Shown here piece after piece: positions 51,914 to 60,662 of a DNA stretch of 64,000 bases. The DNA is from Anatilimnocola floriformis. GTDB taxonomy: Bacteria; Planctomycetota; Planctomycetia; Pirellulales; Pirellulaceae. Under the pieces are notes generated by a model. It was given only the letters and a program-made list of their open reading frames with translations. It was not told the origin of the DNA and ran no database searches. Each line of letters begins with the position of its first letter. The stretch's first letter is position 1. The stretch lies in NCBI RefSeq assembly GCF_024256385.1, contig NZ_JAMLFW010000001.1:310001-374000 (forward strand), given 5' to 3'. Position numbers and translations under genes: made by a program.

Positions 51914-53137
51914 CTAGCTGACGATCTCGAGCCCACTGCTGTGCAGTTCCGGCTGTTTCTTTTTGCGGAGCATTCGCCAGCACAAGTAGGCCAGCAGGAA
52001 CGCGCCGATGAGGACGGCGGTGGCAATCAGCGGTCGATAAAAGAGCCAAGCCACCGAAATGGCAACCGAGCCAACAACCAGCGTGCCAGCGATGGCGATC
52101 AGAAACACGCCGCCACTCACGAGGCTGCCCAGGCCAGGAATCCAGTCGGTGAGCGCGGTGAGCGGGCCCATCAGAAACAGGAAGCTGACGAAGATTACGC
52201 CCAGCCCAGCGCCGCGGAGCACCCAGGCCCAGAACGCGTTGTCCTTGCGGGCGAGCTCGAACATCTCTTTCGAGGTCAACTTCGCCGGCCGGATTTCGCT
52301 GATCGATACGCCCGCCTTGGTGCTGAACGGCTGAAAGCTCGATGCCGTTTGTTCGGCGACGATCGAGGTCGGGCCCGGTTTGACGACATACAACTTCACG
52401 CGCACATCGCCGACTTGGGGATGCTCTTCGCTGCCGTTGGCGGCTGCGTCGAACCCGCCGTTGCGCTCGCTGGCGGGCAACTGCGAGAACCATTTGTCGG
52501 CCGGCAAATACAACCCGCTGTTGGTTTGCACGGCAGCGTTGCGAATCTCTTCCGGCACAGCGGCAAATTCTTCCGGCGTGAGAGGCCGCGACTCTTCGTT
52601 GTCGATGCGGGCGACTTGCAAATCGTTGAGCGTGAACGCGCCGAAGGTCACCTTGTTGGCGACGAACTCCTGGCTTTGGATCGGCATCACGTTGGGATTG
52701 TCATAGCCGCTTTTATAAAAATTCCGGCTGCTCTGGATTTTGCTTCGCCAGCTTTTGTCGTACTTGTAAGTAGTCTTGCTGTCCTTCGTCCGCTTTTCTT
52801 CTTCCCATTGATACATCTCGACGACGCGCTTCAGCTTGATCGCCGGCGCGGTGAGGCCGATTTTTTCGTCACGCAGTTCGCCTTCGACGGCGGTCTCCCC
52901 CGTCACATACACCAGCTTGCCGACGTTGGCCGAGTCGATCTTGTCGGCGGCGACTTCGATGACTTGCTTCTCGCCTTCGTCGAGACTCTGCGCGGTATGC
53001 ACCGTGCGGCCTTCGTTCCAAAAGAGAAAGCAGCTGCCGCCGAGCAGCAGGACCGGTGCAATCAGCATCCCCATGATCGCGCCGCCGATCCGCGAGCCGA
53101 AGGAACTGTTGTTGTTCACGGTGTACGAATCACTCAT
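51914..53137 (-). CDS. TMEM43/LUMA-family membrane protein (first of tandem pair)
   Basis: A 407-residue protein from ATG 53137 (MSDSYTVNNNSSFGSRIGGAIMGML). The family hallmark CFLFWNEGRTVHTAQSLDEG follows the first membrane helix. A long extracytoplasmic domain then carries VGKLVYVTGETAVEGELRDE. Several C-terminal helices end with AWLFYRPLIATAVLIGAFLLAYLCWR. TMEM43 proteins are membrane proteins of unknown biochemical function in bacteria. A diverged paralogue lies 133 bp upstream on the same strand, and the NhaD antiporter follows that one. Confidence 0.85.
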   Translation of the reverse strand: MSDSYTVNNNSSFGSRIGGAIMGMLIAPVLLLGGSCFLFWNEGRTVHTAQSLDEGEKQVIEVAADKIDSANVGKLVYVTGETAVEGELRDEKIGLTAPAIKLKRVVEMYQWEEEKRTKDSKTTYKYDKSWRSKIQSSRNFYKSGYDNPNVMPIQSQEFVANKVTFGAFTLNDLQVARIDNEESRPLTPEEFAAVPEEIRNAAVQTNSGLYLPADKWFSQLPASERNGGFDAAANGSEEHPQVGDVRVKLYVVKPGPTSIVAEQTASSFQPFSTKAGVSISEIRPAKLTSKEMFELARKDNAFWAWVLRGAGLGVIFVSFLFLMGPLTALTDWIPGLGSLVSGGVFLIAIAGTLVVGSVAISVAWLFYRPLIATAVLIGAFLLAYLCWRMLRKKKQPELHSSGLEIVS

Positions 53138-53270
53138 GCTCGCAGGCTCCAAGGTGGAGATTCAACCAAGATCACTTTTGAGGTATTCGCGAGTATATCG
53201 ACGATCTTGCGGTTTGCCGTGTAGCGGCCGCTCAACATTGCCGGATGGCGCGAATCTGCCGCCAGTAGGT

Positions 53271-54491
53271 TCATGCTGTTCGCCGGCGGCTCACACTCCA
53301 CACGATGCACAGCGTGCCGAACAGCAACACACCGGCAATCACGAACAAGGTGATCGCCAGCGCCGGCCGGTAGTACAACCAAGCCGCGCCGATCAGCGCC
53401 GCCGCAATCGCGAGTGTCAAACCGGCCCGGATATAAAACGCACCAGCTGCCACAATGGGTTGCAACCACGTGATCGACGCGGCATACATCGTGAGCGGCG
53501 CCATCGTCAGAAACACGCCGACATATATGATGGCGAGCGAGATCACGCGGAAGATCCACGTGCCGTTGGAACTCCAAGCCTTATCGCGCGAGAAGAGTTG
53601 CTCAGGTGACTCCCGGCCGCTAAGAAACTTGTCAATGAATCCGCCGGCCTTTGCTTCATAGGGGACGATCGTGTTGCCGACTTGTTTGCCGATGGCAGTC
53701 ATTTCCTTCGGCAGGCTGGCGTAATACTTCACGCGGATGTCGCCGATCTGCGGATCGTTCAAGATCTGTTCGGTGAGCACTTCGGGCGGCCGATCGCTGA
53801 GCTCCAGTTTAGCTTTCGGCCCATCGGCAGCAGCGTAATTCGGCCGCAACAGGAGTTGATCTTCGCTGCGGTACGACTTCCCTCGAGTACCTGGCAGCGA
53901 GACGTTGGCTTGTTTTTCGGTGAGTGCGACCGGCGTGTTGGCCGAGAGCTTTCCCTTTTGCGCGCCGGTTAATTCAAACGCGCCGAGCGTAACTCGTTCA
54001 GCCTTCCATTCGTCGCCACTGAGTAGGATCGGCGGATTGCTGTGTCCCATCGGCTCTTTGAAGTCGGCCGATTTGATGGGATCGCTGCTCCAGACTTTGT
54101 TGTATTCATAGGTGATCGTCGGCGGCACGGCTTTGCCGTCGGGTTCGTTCGGATTTTCGCGGCGCTGCTCCGTTTCTTGCCACTGATAGACCTGCACGTC
54201 GCGCTTCAGGCGGATCGCGGGCAACGAAACCATCAGCTCGGGATCGCGGAGCGACTCGTCGGTCTTCACCTCGCCGACGACATGCACCAGCTTGCCTTCG
54301 TTCGCCGGATCGGCTTTATCGGCTGCAACCGAAACAACCGCACCAGCGCCTTCGGCCAGGCGAGCCTGCGTCTTCGCCTCGCCACCTTCATTCCAAAAGA
54401 TGATCCACGCCGCGCCGGCGATGATGGCCGGGCCCAGTCCGAAGCGAAATAGGCCGCCGGAACTGGCGGCATTTCCTGAAGCGCTGCTCAT
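53271..54491 (-). CDS. TMEM43/LUMA-family membrane protein (second of tandem pair)
   Basis: A 406-residue protein (MSSASGNAASSGGLFRFGLGPAII) with the family motif AWIIFWNEGGEAKTQARLAEG, VSVAADKADPANEGKLVHVVGEV and C-terminal helices. It aligns along its length with the following paralogue, about 25-30 percent by eye, so the pair is an old duplication. Only 2 bp separate it from the upstream NhaD gene (stop of nhaD at 54494), indicating co-transcription and possible joint function in ion balance (inference). Confidence 0.85.
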   Translation of the reverse strand: MSSASGNAASSGGLFRFGLGPAIIAGAAWIIFWNEGGEAKTQARLAEGAGAVVSVAADKADPANEGKLVHVVGEVKTDESLRDPELMVSLPAIRLKRDVQVYQWQETEQRRENPNEPDGKAVPPTITYEYNKVWSSDPIKSADFKEPMGHSNPPILLSGDEWKAERVTLGAFELTGAQKGKLSANTPVALTEKQANVSLPGTRGKSYRSEDQLLLRPNYAAADGPKAKLELSDRPPEVLTEQILNDPQIGDIRVKYYASLPKEMTAIGKQVGNTIVPYEAKAGGFIDKFLSGRESPEQLFSRDKAWSSNGTWIFRVISLAIIYVGVFLTMAPLTMYAASITWLQPIVAAGAFYIRAGLTLAIAAALIGAAWLYYRPALAITLFVIAGVLLFGTLCIVWSVSRRRTA

Positions 54492-54493
54492 GC

Positions 54494-56011
54494 TTATCCC
54501 CTGAAGAACACGAACGTCACGAGCACGAAAATCGGAATCAACACGCCGCAGCTGTACAGCATATAGCCGAAGAAGCTCGGCATCCGCACGTTGTTTTCCT
54601 CGGCAATCGCTTTCACCATAAAGTTCGGGCCGTTGCCGATGTAGGTGTTGGCGCCCATGAAGACCGCTCCGCAGGAAATCGCCTTGAGCAGGCGAACCGC
54701 GGTGGGACCTTGGGCGAGGAAGGTCTTCAGGTAGTCGCTCCCTTCAGCGGCAACACCGTTCAAGCCGCACGCGGTGGCAGCCATCGTCATGTAGGTTGGC
54801 GCGTTATCGAGAAAGCTCGACAGAGCGCCGCTGACCCAAAAGAACTGCCACGGCTCGCGCATGCCGAACTTCACGCCGAGAATTTCACGGCCACCCTCAG
54901 GCTGGCCCCAAGCATTCAGAATCAGCAAAGCCGGGGCCATCGTGATGAAGATGCCGATGAAGAGGACGGCCACTTCGATGATCGGCCCGAACGTGAATTT
55001 GTTCTGCGCGCGGTTTTCGTTCGCCGTCGTCAGATAAGCCGCGATCGCCAGGCCTGCCATAATGCCTTGCTGCATTCCCCATGGCCAAGGTTGGTTGCCC
55101 GGAAGCTTTACATTTCCCGAGCAATAGATCGTCGCCACGACGCCGAGCAGAAATAGAAAGTTCAAGCCGCCAGAAACGCCGATCGGCTCGTGCTTCATCA
55201 CTTCTTCGAGCTGCGAACCAGGGCGTTCTTTTTCTTCCCGTGCGAAGACAATCTGATCCCAGACATTAAAAATGACGAGCAACAGCACGTTCACCAGCAA
55301 CCATTGCTGCCAGAGGTTAACGATCGTCCATTCGAACGGCACGCCTTTGAGAAAACCCATGAACAGCGGCGGATCGCCCAGCGGCGTGAGCAAGCCGCCG
55401 CAGTTCGATACCACGAAAATAAAGAACACCACAATATGCGCCACGTTTTGCCGCGTCTTGTTTGCTCGCAGCAGCGGCCTGATGAGGAGCACCGACGCGC
55501 CGGTCGTGCCAATGAAACTGGCGACGATCGCCCCGAGACCCAGCAGCGCAGTATTCGCCAGCGGCGTGCCGTTGAGCGAACCTCGCACATAAATGCCGCC
55601 GCTGATCACATACAGCGCGGCCAGCAAGATCATGAACGAAATGTATTCCCTCAACTGCTCGACCAGCACATGCCCGCCCGCCCAGTGCATGGCAACCAAG
55701 TACGCCATCAACGGCGCCGACAGCCCCACCACGACATAGGCCTTATGGACATTGCTCTCCCACCAGTGCGCTGCATACAGCGGCAAAACAGCAATGCAGA
55801 GCAGCAGCAAAACGAACGGCAGCACCGTGATTAGCGGCAGCGTCGGCCCCATCTCGGCAATCTTTTGCTGCAACTCGGCGTGAGCGGCCCCGTCCTGGGC
55901 TGCGATTGGCTGCGACATCGCCAGTAAAAAAACAAACGCGAGCAGCGCGGACCAAAAAGCAGGCGACTTCATCATGGGAGCGTAGCCAAGTTGAAAAAAC
56001 GAAACGCCCAT
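54494..56011 (-). CDS. nhaD: NhaD-type Na+/H+ antiporter
   Basis: A 505-residue protein of the ArsB/NhaD/CitMHS fold with about 12 membrane helices. It shows FIGTTGASVLLIRPLLRANKTRQNVAHIVVFF, LTPLGDPPLFMGFLKGVPFEW, FLDNAPTYMTMAATA and ISCGAVFMGANTYIGNGPNFMVKAIAE, the two repeated pore signatures. The N-terminus has a signal-peptide-like stretch (MKSPAFWSALLAFVFLLAMSQPIAA). GGAGG 5 bp upstream supports ATG 56011. It would exchange Na+ or Li+ for protons. It precedes two TMEM43-like genes and follows intergenic element C. Confidence 0.9.
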   Translation of the reverse strand: MGVSFFQLGYAPMMKSPAFWSALLAFVFLLAMSQPIAAQDGAAHAELQQKIAEMGPTLPLITVLPFVLLLLCIAVLPLYAAHWWESNVHKAYVVVGLSAPLMAYLVAMHWAGGHVLVEQLREYISFMILLAALYVISGGIYVRGSLNGTPLANTALLGLGAIVASFIGTTGASVLLIRPLLRANKTRQNVAHIVVFFIFVVSNCGGLLTPLGDPPLFMGFLKGVPFEWTIVNLWQQWLLVNVLLLVIFNVWDQIVFAREEKERPGSQLEEVMKHEPIGVSGGLNFLFLLGVVATIYCSGNVKLPGNQPWPWGMQQGIMAGLAIAAYLTTANENRAQNKFTFGPIIEVAVLFIGIFITMAPALLILNAWGQPEGGREILGVKFGMREPWQFFWVSGALSSFLDNAPTYMTMAATACGLNGVAAEGSDYLKTFLAQGPTAVRLLKAISCGAVFMGANTYIGNGPNFMVKAIAEENNVRMPSFFGYMLYSCGVLIPIFVLVTFVFFRG

Positions 56012-56104
56012 CGTAGCCTCCGCACCAACCGACCAACAGGGTTTTTGCCACCTGCCTTTGCACCTGCGAATCGTCGGGCACTCTTCCCTTAGCTTTCCTT
56101 TGCG

Positions 56105-56480
56105 TCAGAATCTACAACACTTGTGCGGATGGATCGCATTCGCTGAAAGCGATTGCCCAGCCACCACTTACGCTCCAAATCGTCGATTTTTCACAATATT
56201 TTCACAACACCTGATGACGATGTTGTTGTTAAGTGTTGCGCACATCACGCTCGCCACAAGCCACTCGCCTGCAGCGACTTGCCGTCGCCCACTAACTCAC
56301 AACCCTTATTTTTCCACCTTTTGCGGCCACAACAATTCGTTGTTGCTCCACAACTTCGCTTCCCATTACCACAACAACTGCCATGCTGAAGCCCTTCCTC
56401 AAGACTATGGGCTTGGCAGTGCAGGGTGGTTTCCGACAACCAAATTGTGAATGAGCAAAACACCAATCGCGCCAATGTGT
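56105..56480 (-). ncRNA. Intergenic element C: candidate structured leader or small RNA
   Basis: On the minus strand this runs from the promoter at 56481-56508 to about 56105, 94 bp before the nhaD start codon. It shares with element A, in order, a spacer AGTGGACAA, the block CGTAAGTGGTGGCT (near 56160-56173) and CGCACAAGTGTTGTAGATTC (56108-56127), one mismatch from A. It is rich in GTTGTG words and has candidate hairpins AACACT...GGTGTT and ACAAC/GTTGT. No plausible protein on either strand. The remaining 94 bp to nhaD would be leader sequence. RNA nature is inferred. Confidence 0.45.
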
Positions 56481-56508
56481 GTTATACACTTGTCCACTAA
56501 TTGGGCAA
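56481..56508 (-). promoter_or_regulatory. Predicted sigma70-type promoter of element C
   Basis: On the minus strand TTGCCC (56503-56508), a 16-bp spacer with AGTGGACAA, and TATAAC (56481-56486). It reads toward the NhaD gene. The spacer block matches the promoter of element A. Confidence 0.5.
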
Positions 56509-56584
56509 GTCTATTTTTCTCAGCAGATGCCAGAATACGCGCTATGCCAACTGCGACGCTTGAGGGGCTATTTTCCGTCGCCAA

Positions 56585-57238
56585 CTACGGCAACCGTCGC
56601 ACGCGGATCTCTTTGAAGTACCAAACGCTCTTCGCATCGTGGGCTTGCAGCGCGATGCCGTTGCCATCGGCGGCGAAGCGCCGGCCTGCCCGTTCCTTGG
56701 GGCGTTCAACATCGGCGGGCTCGGTGTAGTCGACCAGTTCCTTGCCGTTGACGGCGATGGTGATTCGCTTGTCGCGCACGACCACCTTCGTCGTGAACCA
56801 CTCCGTTTCGTCCACTGGCGACTCGTCGCGATCGACGATGGCATACAGGCTGCCGGTCTTCCGCTTCTCTTTCGCCGAGCTATTGAGCTGCACTTCATAT
56901 CCCTGGGCCAGGTGCAGCTGAGCATCGCGTGTGCTCATATCGGTATGCACAAAAATCCCGCCGTTCGAGTCCGGCTCGGCCCGCGCGACCACTTCGAGTT
57001 CAAAATTCTTAAACCGCTCGAGTTCTTTCTTCTCGGCATCGACCACAAACAGGTGCGCGCTCGTCTTGCCACTGGCCTGCACCCGCAACACACCATCGAC
57101 CACCTTAAACGACTCCGGATCATTGTTGGCCCGCCACCCGGTCAAATCCTTGCCATTGAACAGGGCCCGCCACTCCTCGGCCCCGCACGGCAAGCCCATC
57201 GCGAGCAGCATGAAAAACGCCAGCATCAACTTCTGCAT
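56585..57238 (-). CDS. DUF1080 secreted protein
   Basis: A 217-residue protein from ATG 57238 with signal MQKLMLAFFMLLAMGLPCGA. The DUF1080 (3-keto-disaccharide hydrolase-like, jelly-roll) pattern is clear: WRALFNGKDLTGWRANNDPESFKVVDGVLRV, NFELEVVARAEPDSNGGIFVHT, YEVQLNSS and DAKSVWYFKEIRVRRLP. These proteins are numerous in planctomycetes and are thought to act on glycans. An upstream start at 57283 would put the signal internally. The 573-bp gap to nhaD holds element C. Confidence 0.9.
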   Translation of the reverse strand: MQKLMLAFFMLLAMGLPCGAEEWRALFNGKDLTGWRANNDPESFKVVDGVLRVQASGKTSAHLFVVDAEKKELERFKNFELEVVARAEPDSNGGIFVHTDMSTRDAQLHLAQGYEVQLNSSAKEKRKTGSLYAIVDRDESPVDETEWFTTKVVVRDKRITIAVNGKELVDYTEPADVERPKERAGRRFAADGNGIALQAHDAKSVWYFKEIRVRRLP

Positions 57239-57280
57239 TGCAGTGTCTCCGAGAAATGAGTCGCCGGCTCTGGGGAGGTG

Positions 57281-57520
57281 CACGGCGTGTACTCACCCGT
57301 GTCTGTGTAAGCCATTTTCGCGCGCCGTGGGCGCCGCGCACGGCCGCATCCAGTTGATCCCTCACTACCCTGGCAAAGGCAAGCAGAACTCAACTCAAGG
57401 CTGCCACACGCGGCGCAGCGACGTTACCTCAGAAGGGCACGAGTTCTAGCTGCACTCCCTCAACTGCATCTCGCGAGAATAGCCGACGAAGACACGGGTG
57501 AGTACACGCCGTGCCACCCA
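57281..57520. repeat. MITE-like repeat, copy 1, with 23-bp inverted ends
   Basis: CACGGCGTGTACTCACCCGTG at 57281-57301 (23-bp arm to 57303) is the exact inverse of 57491-57513. The right portion 57387-57520 is 134 bp long and about 95 percent identical to 59695-59828. The gap 57239-57606 otherwise contains only the ribosome site of the next gene. No transposase. Confidence 0.75.
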
Positions 57521-57606
57521 AAGCTGTAATGGCGTACCATAATTGGGTTCCAGAACCCGTCGAGCGTAAACAGGATGTAACCGGCAATCCCTATCAGGAG
57601 CCAGGT

Positions 57607-59652
57607 ATGCGCCAGTCTTCAGTCCTTGCGATGCTGATCTTTGTCTTTGCATGGCAACCATTTGTGCGAGGCGATGAAGAGGATGCGCGGCAAGCCAGCC
57701 TGCAAAGCATCCAGCATAAGTTTATGTCGCGCGAAGATGAAAGCGCGCTCCAAGAAGGCGAGAAACTATTGAAGCAAGGAGGCGATGTGAAGGCCCTCGT
57801 TGCTGATCTGAAGCGTCGCCAGGCAGCAGGGACGCTCGGAAAGAAGCCGACAAAGTCGCTCCCTAAGGGCTTTCAAACCTGGGAACTCGAGAAGCGAATC
57901 CAATACTTGATCGACAGCTTGGATGAAGTCGATGTGGTGCAGTTTTCTTTTCCGGGGCATGTGGAGTTGACGGAGGATTATCGCGTAGCCGAGTTGGTAC
58001 GCATTGGTGATCCAGCCGTGGAGGCCCTGATCACGGTTCTGGAAAGGGATCAGCGCCTCACGCGGTCCATTCACTTCTGGCGGCCGTGGGTCTCGGGCAC
58101 AGTGCTGAGCACACGCGAAGCCGCCGTGCACGCGCTGCAACGGATTCTGCAGATGAGGCTTTTCGAAACGCATTCCACTGGAGACAACTTTACCGCCCAA
58201 GGAGATGGCGCCAGTAGCCGCGTGGCTAAACGGTTGCGAGCCTATTGGCAGGAAAATGGGAAGCGAGCGATTGACGAGCGGATGATGCTGGTGCTGACCG
58301 ACAAGAAAGCGTCCACCAGTTTACGCAGAGAAGCCGCGTATAATCTCGCTTACTTTGACTCTGGCTTAGAGTTCGGCTGGCGTTATCTAAATCCGTACGA
58401 AAAGGAACGCGAAGCGAAAAATCCCGTCCTGACCAAGTTTCGCGATCCGACAGTCGCTGAAGCAATCGTAGCGGCAATGGATGACGAAATTGCAGACAAC
58501 GGCGACGCCGCAGAAGAGTACGTTGGCGACCTGCTCGTATTGAACGACCGCCGGATTGCCCCGCAATTAGCAGAGCGGGCCACGGCTGCGAAGTCGGCGC
58601 GGATGCGGCGGAACTGGGCGTTTACGGCACATCGATTGGGTGAGTCGGCGCCCCTGCGAGAATACGCGGCCGAATTTCGTCTCGGCAAGATCCCGCTTCC
58701 GCCAGATGAACCCAATCTCAATCCGCAGCCAGCAGTGCGGGAACTGGATACGATCGTGCACTTCCTGTCGCTCGCCGAAATCCCGGAGACAGAGGCGGCG
58801 CTCCAGTCGCTTTGTGACGTGAACCACCCGTACCACGCCCTGGTGAAGCGTGCGGTGATTGAGACCAGCCCTAGTATGTGGAGCGACTCTCCGCGCTGGT
58901 TCGAACGACCTTATTTTCTGTCAATCTTGCGCCAAGAGCTGAACAATGAACTGCTTACGGAAGGATCGTTCTCGATCAGCGGCGACGATTTGCACTGGAA
59001 AAAGAAAGGGAGTTCCAGCTCCGAACCTGTCCCCGTTTTTCTCCAAAAAGCAGGCTATCTCTACCATGCTCCCGAGCGTCACTTGGATTTGGCAGCCAAA
59101 AAATTGAATGAGCTAGTGCTCGGCTTGCCCCTCTGCCACCCCTTATTGAAAGACAACGATGCAAGGCTCGCTGGCATGAAAGAAGTCTTGGATAGATTCG
59201 CGGGGCGATATCGGCGGTTGAATAATCATGAGGCAAGAATTCTTGGTGCCCGTCGCGCGCGACCCTTCGCACCGAATATCAAACCCCTCGATCATGCAGC
59301 CTCTGCCGACGATGTGAAGCGCGGCCTCGCTCTGTTTGAGTTGGACGGGAAAGGGTCGACCATTAAAACGGAACTTCCGTTGTTCGGGGAATTCAAAGCG
59401 GAGTTTTTGGAAACCGAGTTGGGAGCCAAAGAATCTGAGTTCGGCGATCCGCTTCGCGTCCTCATCCTCCAAGCTGAAAAGAATGGGAAGGGCGAAGTGG
59501 TGTACGGCGTGATCCTGCCGCACGCAATTCGAGAGATCCCTGCCGCAAAGTTCTCGAGTGTGAAAACACTGGCCACCATCACCAAGGAAGAAGAACTAGA
59601 ACGAGAAAAATGGCGATTGGAAAGGGAACGCTTGAAAGCCGAGGAGGAATAG
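57607..59652 (+). CDS. Secreted helical-repeat (HEAT-like) protein
   Basis: A 681-residue protein from ATG 57607 (CAGGAG upstream) with signal MRQSSVLAMLIFVFAWQPFVRG. It is mostly alpha-helical with short repeats reminiscent of HEAT units (IGDPAVEALITVLERDQRL, TSLRREAAYNLAYFDSG, RRIAPQLAERATAAKSARMRRNWAFTAHRLG), plus a charged coiled-coil C-terminus (EEELEREKWRLERERLKAEEE). No enzyme motif; a protein-binding scaffold is likely. The in-frame start at 57511 would lie in the repeat. The gene is bracketed by two 134-bp direct repeats. Confidence 0.6.
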   Translation: MRQSSVLAMLIFVFAWQPFVRGDEEDARQASLQSIQHKFMSREDESALQEGEKLLKQGGDVKALVADLKRRQAAGTLGKKPTKSLPKGFQTWELEKRIQYLIDSLDEVDVVQFSFPGHVELTEDYRVAELVRIGDPAVEALITVLERDQRLTRSIHFWRPWVSGTVLSTREAAVHALQRILQMRLFETHSTGDNFTAQGDGASSRVAKRLRAYWQENGKRAIDERMMLVLTDKKASTSLRREAAYNLAYFDSGLEFGWRYLNPYEKEREAKNPVLTKFRDPTVAEAIVAAMDDEIADNGDAAEEYVGDLLVLNDRRIAPQLAERATAAKSARMRRNWAFTAHRLGESAPLREYAAEFRLGKIPLPPDEPNLNPQPAVRELDTIVHFLSLAEIPETEAALQSLCDVNHPYHALVKRAVIETSPSMWSDSPRWFERPYFLSILRQELNNELLTEGSFSISGDDLHWKKKGSSSSEPVPVFLQKAGYLYHAPERHLDLAAKKLNELVLGLPLCHPLLKDNDARLAGMKEVLDRFAGRYRRLNNHEARILGARRARPFAPNIKPLDHAASADDVKRGLALFELDGKGSTIKTELPLFGEFKAEFLETELGAKESEFGDPLRVLILQAEKNGKGEVVYGVILPHAIREIPAAKFSSVKTLATITKEEELEREKWRLERERLKAEEE

Positions 59653-59694
59653 TCGACGGCAATCTCGAGTTCGCCTCCTACGACAATTACCTCG

Positions 59695-59828
59695 AACTCA
59701 ACTCAATGCTGCCGCGCGCGGCGCAGCGACGTTACCTCAGAAGGGCACGAGTTCCAACTGCACTCTCTCAACTGCATCTCGCGAGAATAGCCGACGACGA
59801 CACGGGTGAGTACACGCCGTGCCACCCA
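59695..59828. repeat. MITE-like repeat, copy 2 (direct repeat of 57387-57520)
   Basis: A 134-bp sequence with about seven mismatches to 57387-57520, in the same orientation. It lies between the end of the HEAT-like gene and the end of the TetR gene. The left inverted end seen in copy 1 is missing. Confidence 0.8.
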
Positions 59829-59839
59829 AGCAGAAAGCT

Positions 59840-60427
59840 TTAGCTCTGCGACTGCGCTACGATCAACGCGTTTGAGGCGTGCTGCAGGAGCGAGCGCGTT
59901 TCGCCCGGTTCATACATGGGGGTGCTGACGAAGGCGCCGTTGAGGAGGACTGCCAATTGGCCAGCGACTTCGTTCGGCTCGGCGCAACCGAGTCGTTCGG
60001 CCAGCGCTTTCAAACGCCGGCGCAGTTCTCGTTTGTGCGCTTGCGCGACCAGGCGGGCGGGGTGATCGATCTGCGGAAACTCAGCCGCGATGTTGAGCTG
60101 AGGACAGCCGCGGTAATCCAACTTTTCGACGCGGTCGGCAATCCAATCGACGTGGGCCTGCAGTTCGCCGCGGGCGTCGTCTGGGTGCTGGGCCGCGACC
60201 GTGTCCCACGTCTTCCAAAACTCGCGATCCATGTGCTCGAGGAACGCGACCACCAAATCGTCCTTGGTCCGAAAGTGCCGATACAAACTCGTCTTGGCCA
60301 CGCCCGCTTGCTGCACGACCAGATCGACACCGACGGCCCGGATGCCCTGCTGATAAAACAGTTCCGTCGCTGTGGCGAGGATTCGCTCGCGAACTTCATT
60401 GGTGGTAGGCGGATTGTCTTTCGGCAT
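59840..60427 (-). CDS. TetR/AcrR-family transcriptional regulator
   Basis: A 195-residue repressor. The N-terminal helix-turn-helix is ERILATATELFYQQGIRAVGVDLVVQQAGVAKTSLYRHFRTKDDLVVAFLEH (about 13-64). The C-terminal ligand-binding domain is less conserved. It is divergent from the PEP-mutase-family gene across 235 bp that contain two tandem palindromes, so it probably represses itself and that gene, and is released by an unknown ligand. Confidence 0.92.
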   Translation of the reverse strand: MPKDNPPTTNEVRERILATATELFYQQGIRAVGVDLVVQQAGVAKTSLYRHFRTKDDLVVAFLEHMDREFWKTWDTVAAQHPDDARGELQAHVDWIADRVEKLDYRGCPQLNIAAEFPQIDHPARLVAQAHKRELRRRLKALAERLGCAEPNEVAGQLAVLLNGAFVSTPMYEPGETRSLLQHASNALIVAQSQS

Positions 60428-60593
60428 GGCTCGTCAATCTCAGGCTTTACGCAGCACGGATTTAGGGAGGACGAGGCTCACGCCGAGCCGCACCGGTGGA
60501 TCGTTCGCCGCCCGGCAACCGCTGACTCGTGACCACGGCTCGGCGGGAGTCTCGTCTCCCATTGAGAGATTCTACCGCGCTGCCACTTGTCTG

Positions 60594-60634
60594 GATACAG
60601 ACAAGTCTGTATCGTTAAAAACAGACAGGTCTGT
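60594..60634. promoter_or_regulatory. Two tandem TetR-type operator palindromes
   Basis: GATACAGAC-AA-GTCTGTATC (60594-60613) is a perfect 9-bp inverted repeat. ACAGAC-AG-GTCTGT (60621-60634) is a perfect 6-bp inverted repeat sharing the same half-site ACAGAC. They lie 29 bp and more before the ATG of the next gene and between it and tetR. They are the likely binding sites of the adjacent TetR protein. Confidence 0.75.
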
Positions 60635-60662
60635 ATCGATCTTTAAGGCCGGAGGCTTTACG

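Noticed and set aside
56461-56515. TTATACACT and GTGTGTTATACAC resemble DnaA boxes, suggesting a replication origin
   Set aside because: Only one near-match, no dnaA, dnaN or gidA nearby. The sequence is better read as a promoter on the minus strand.
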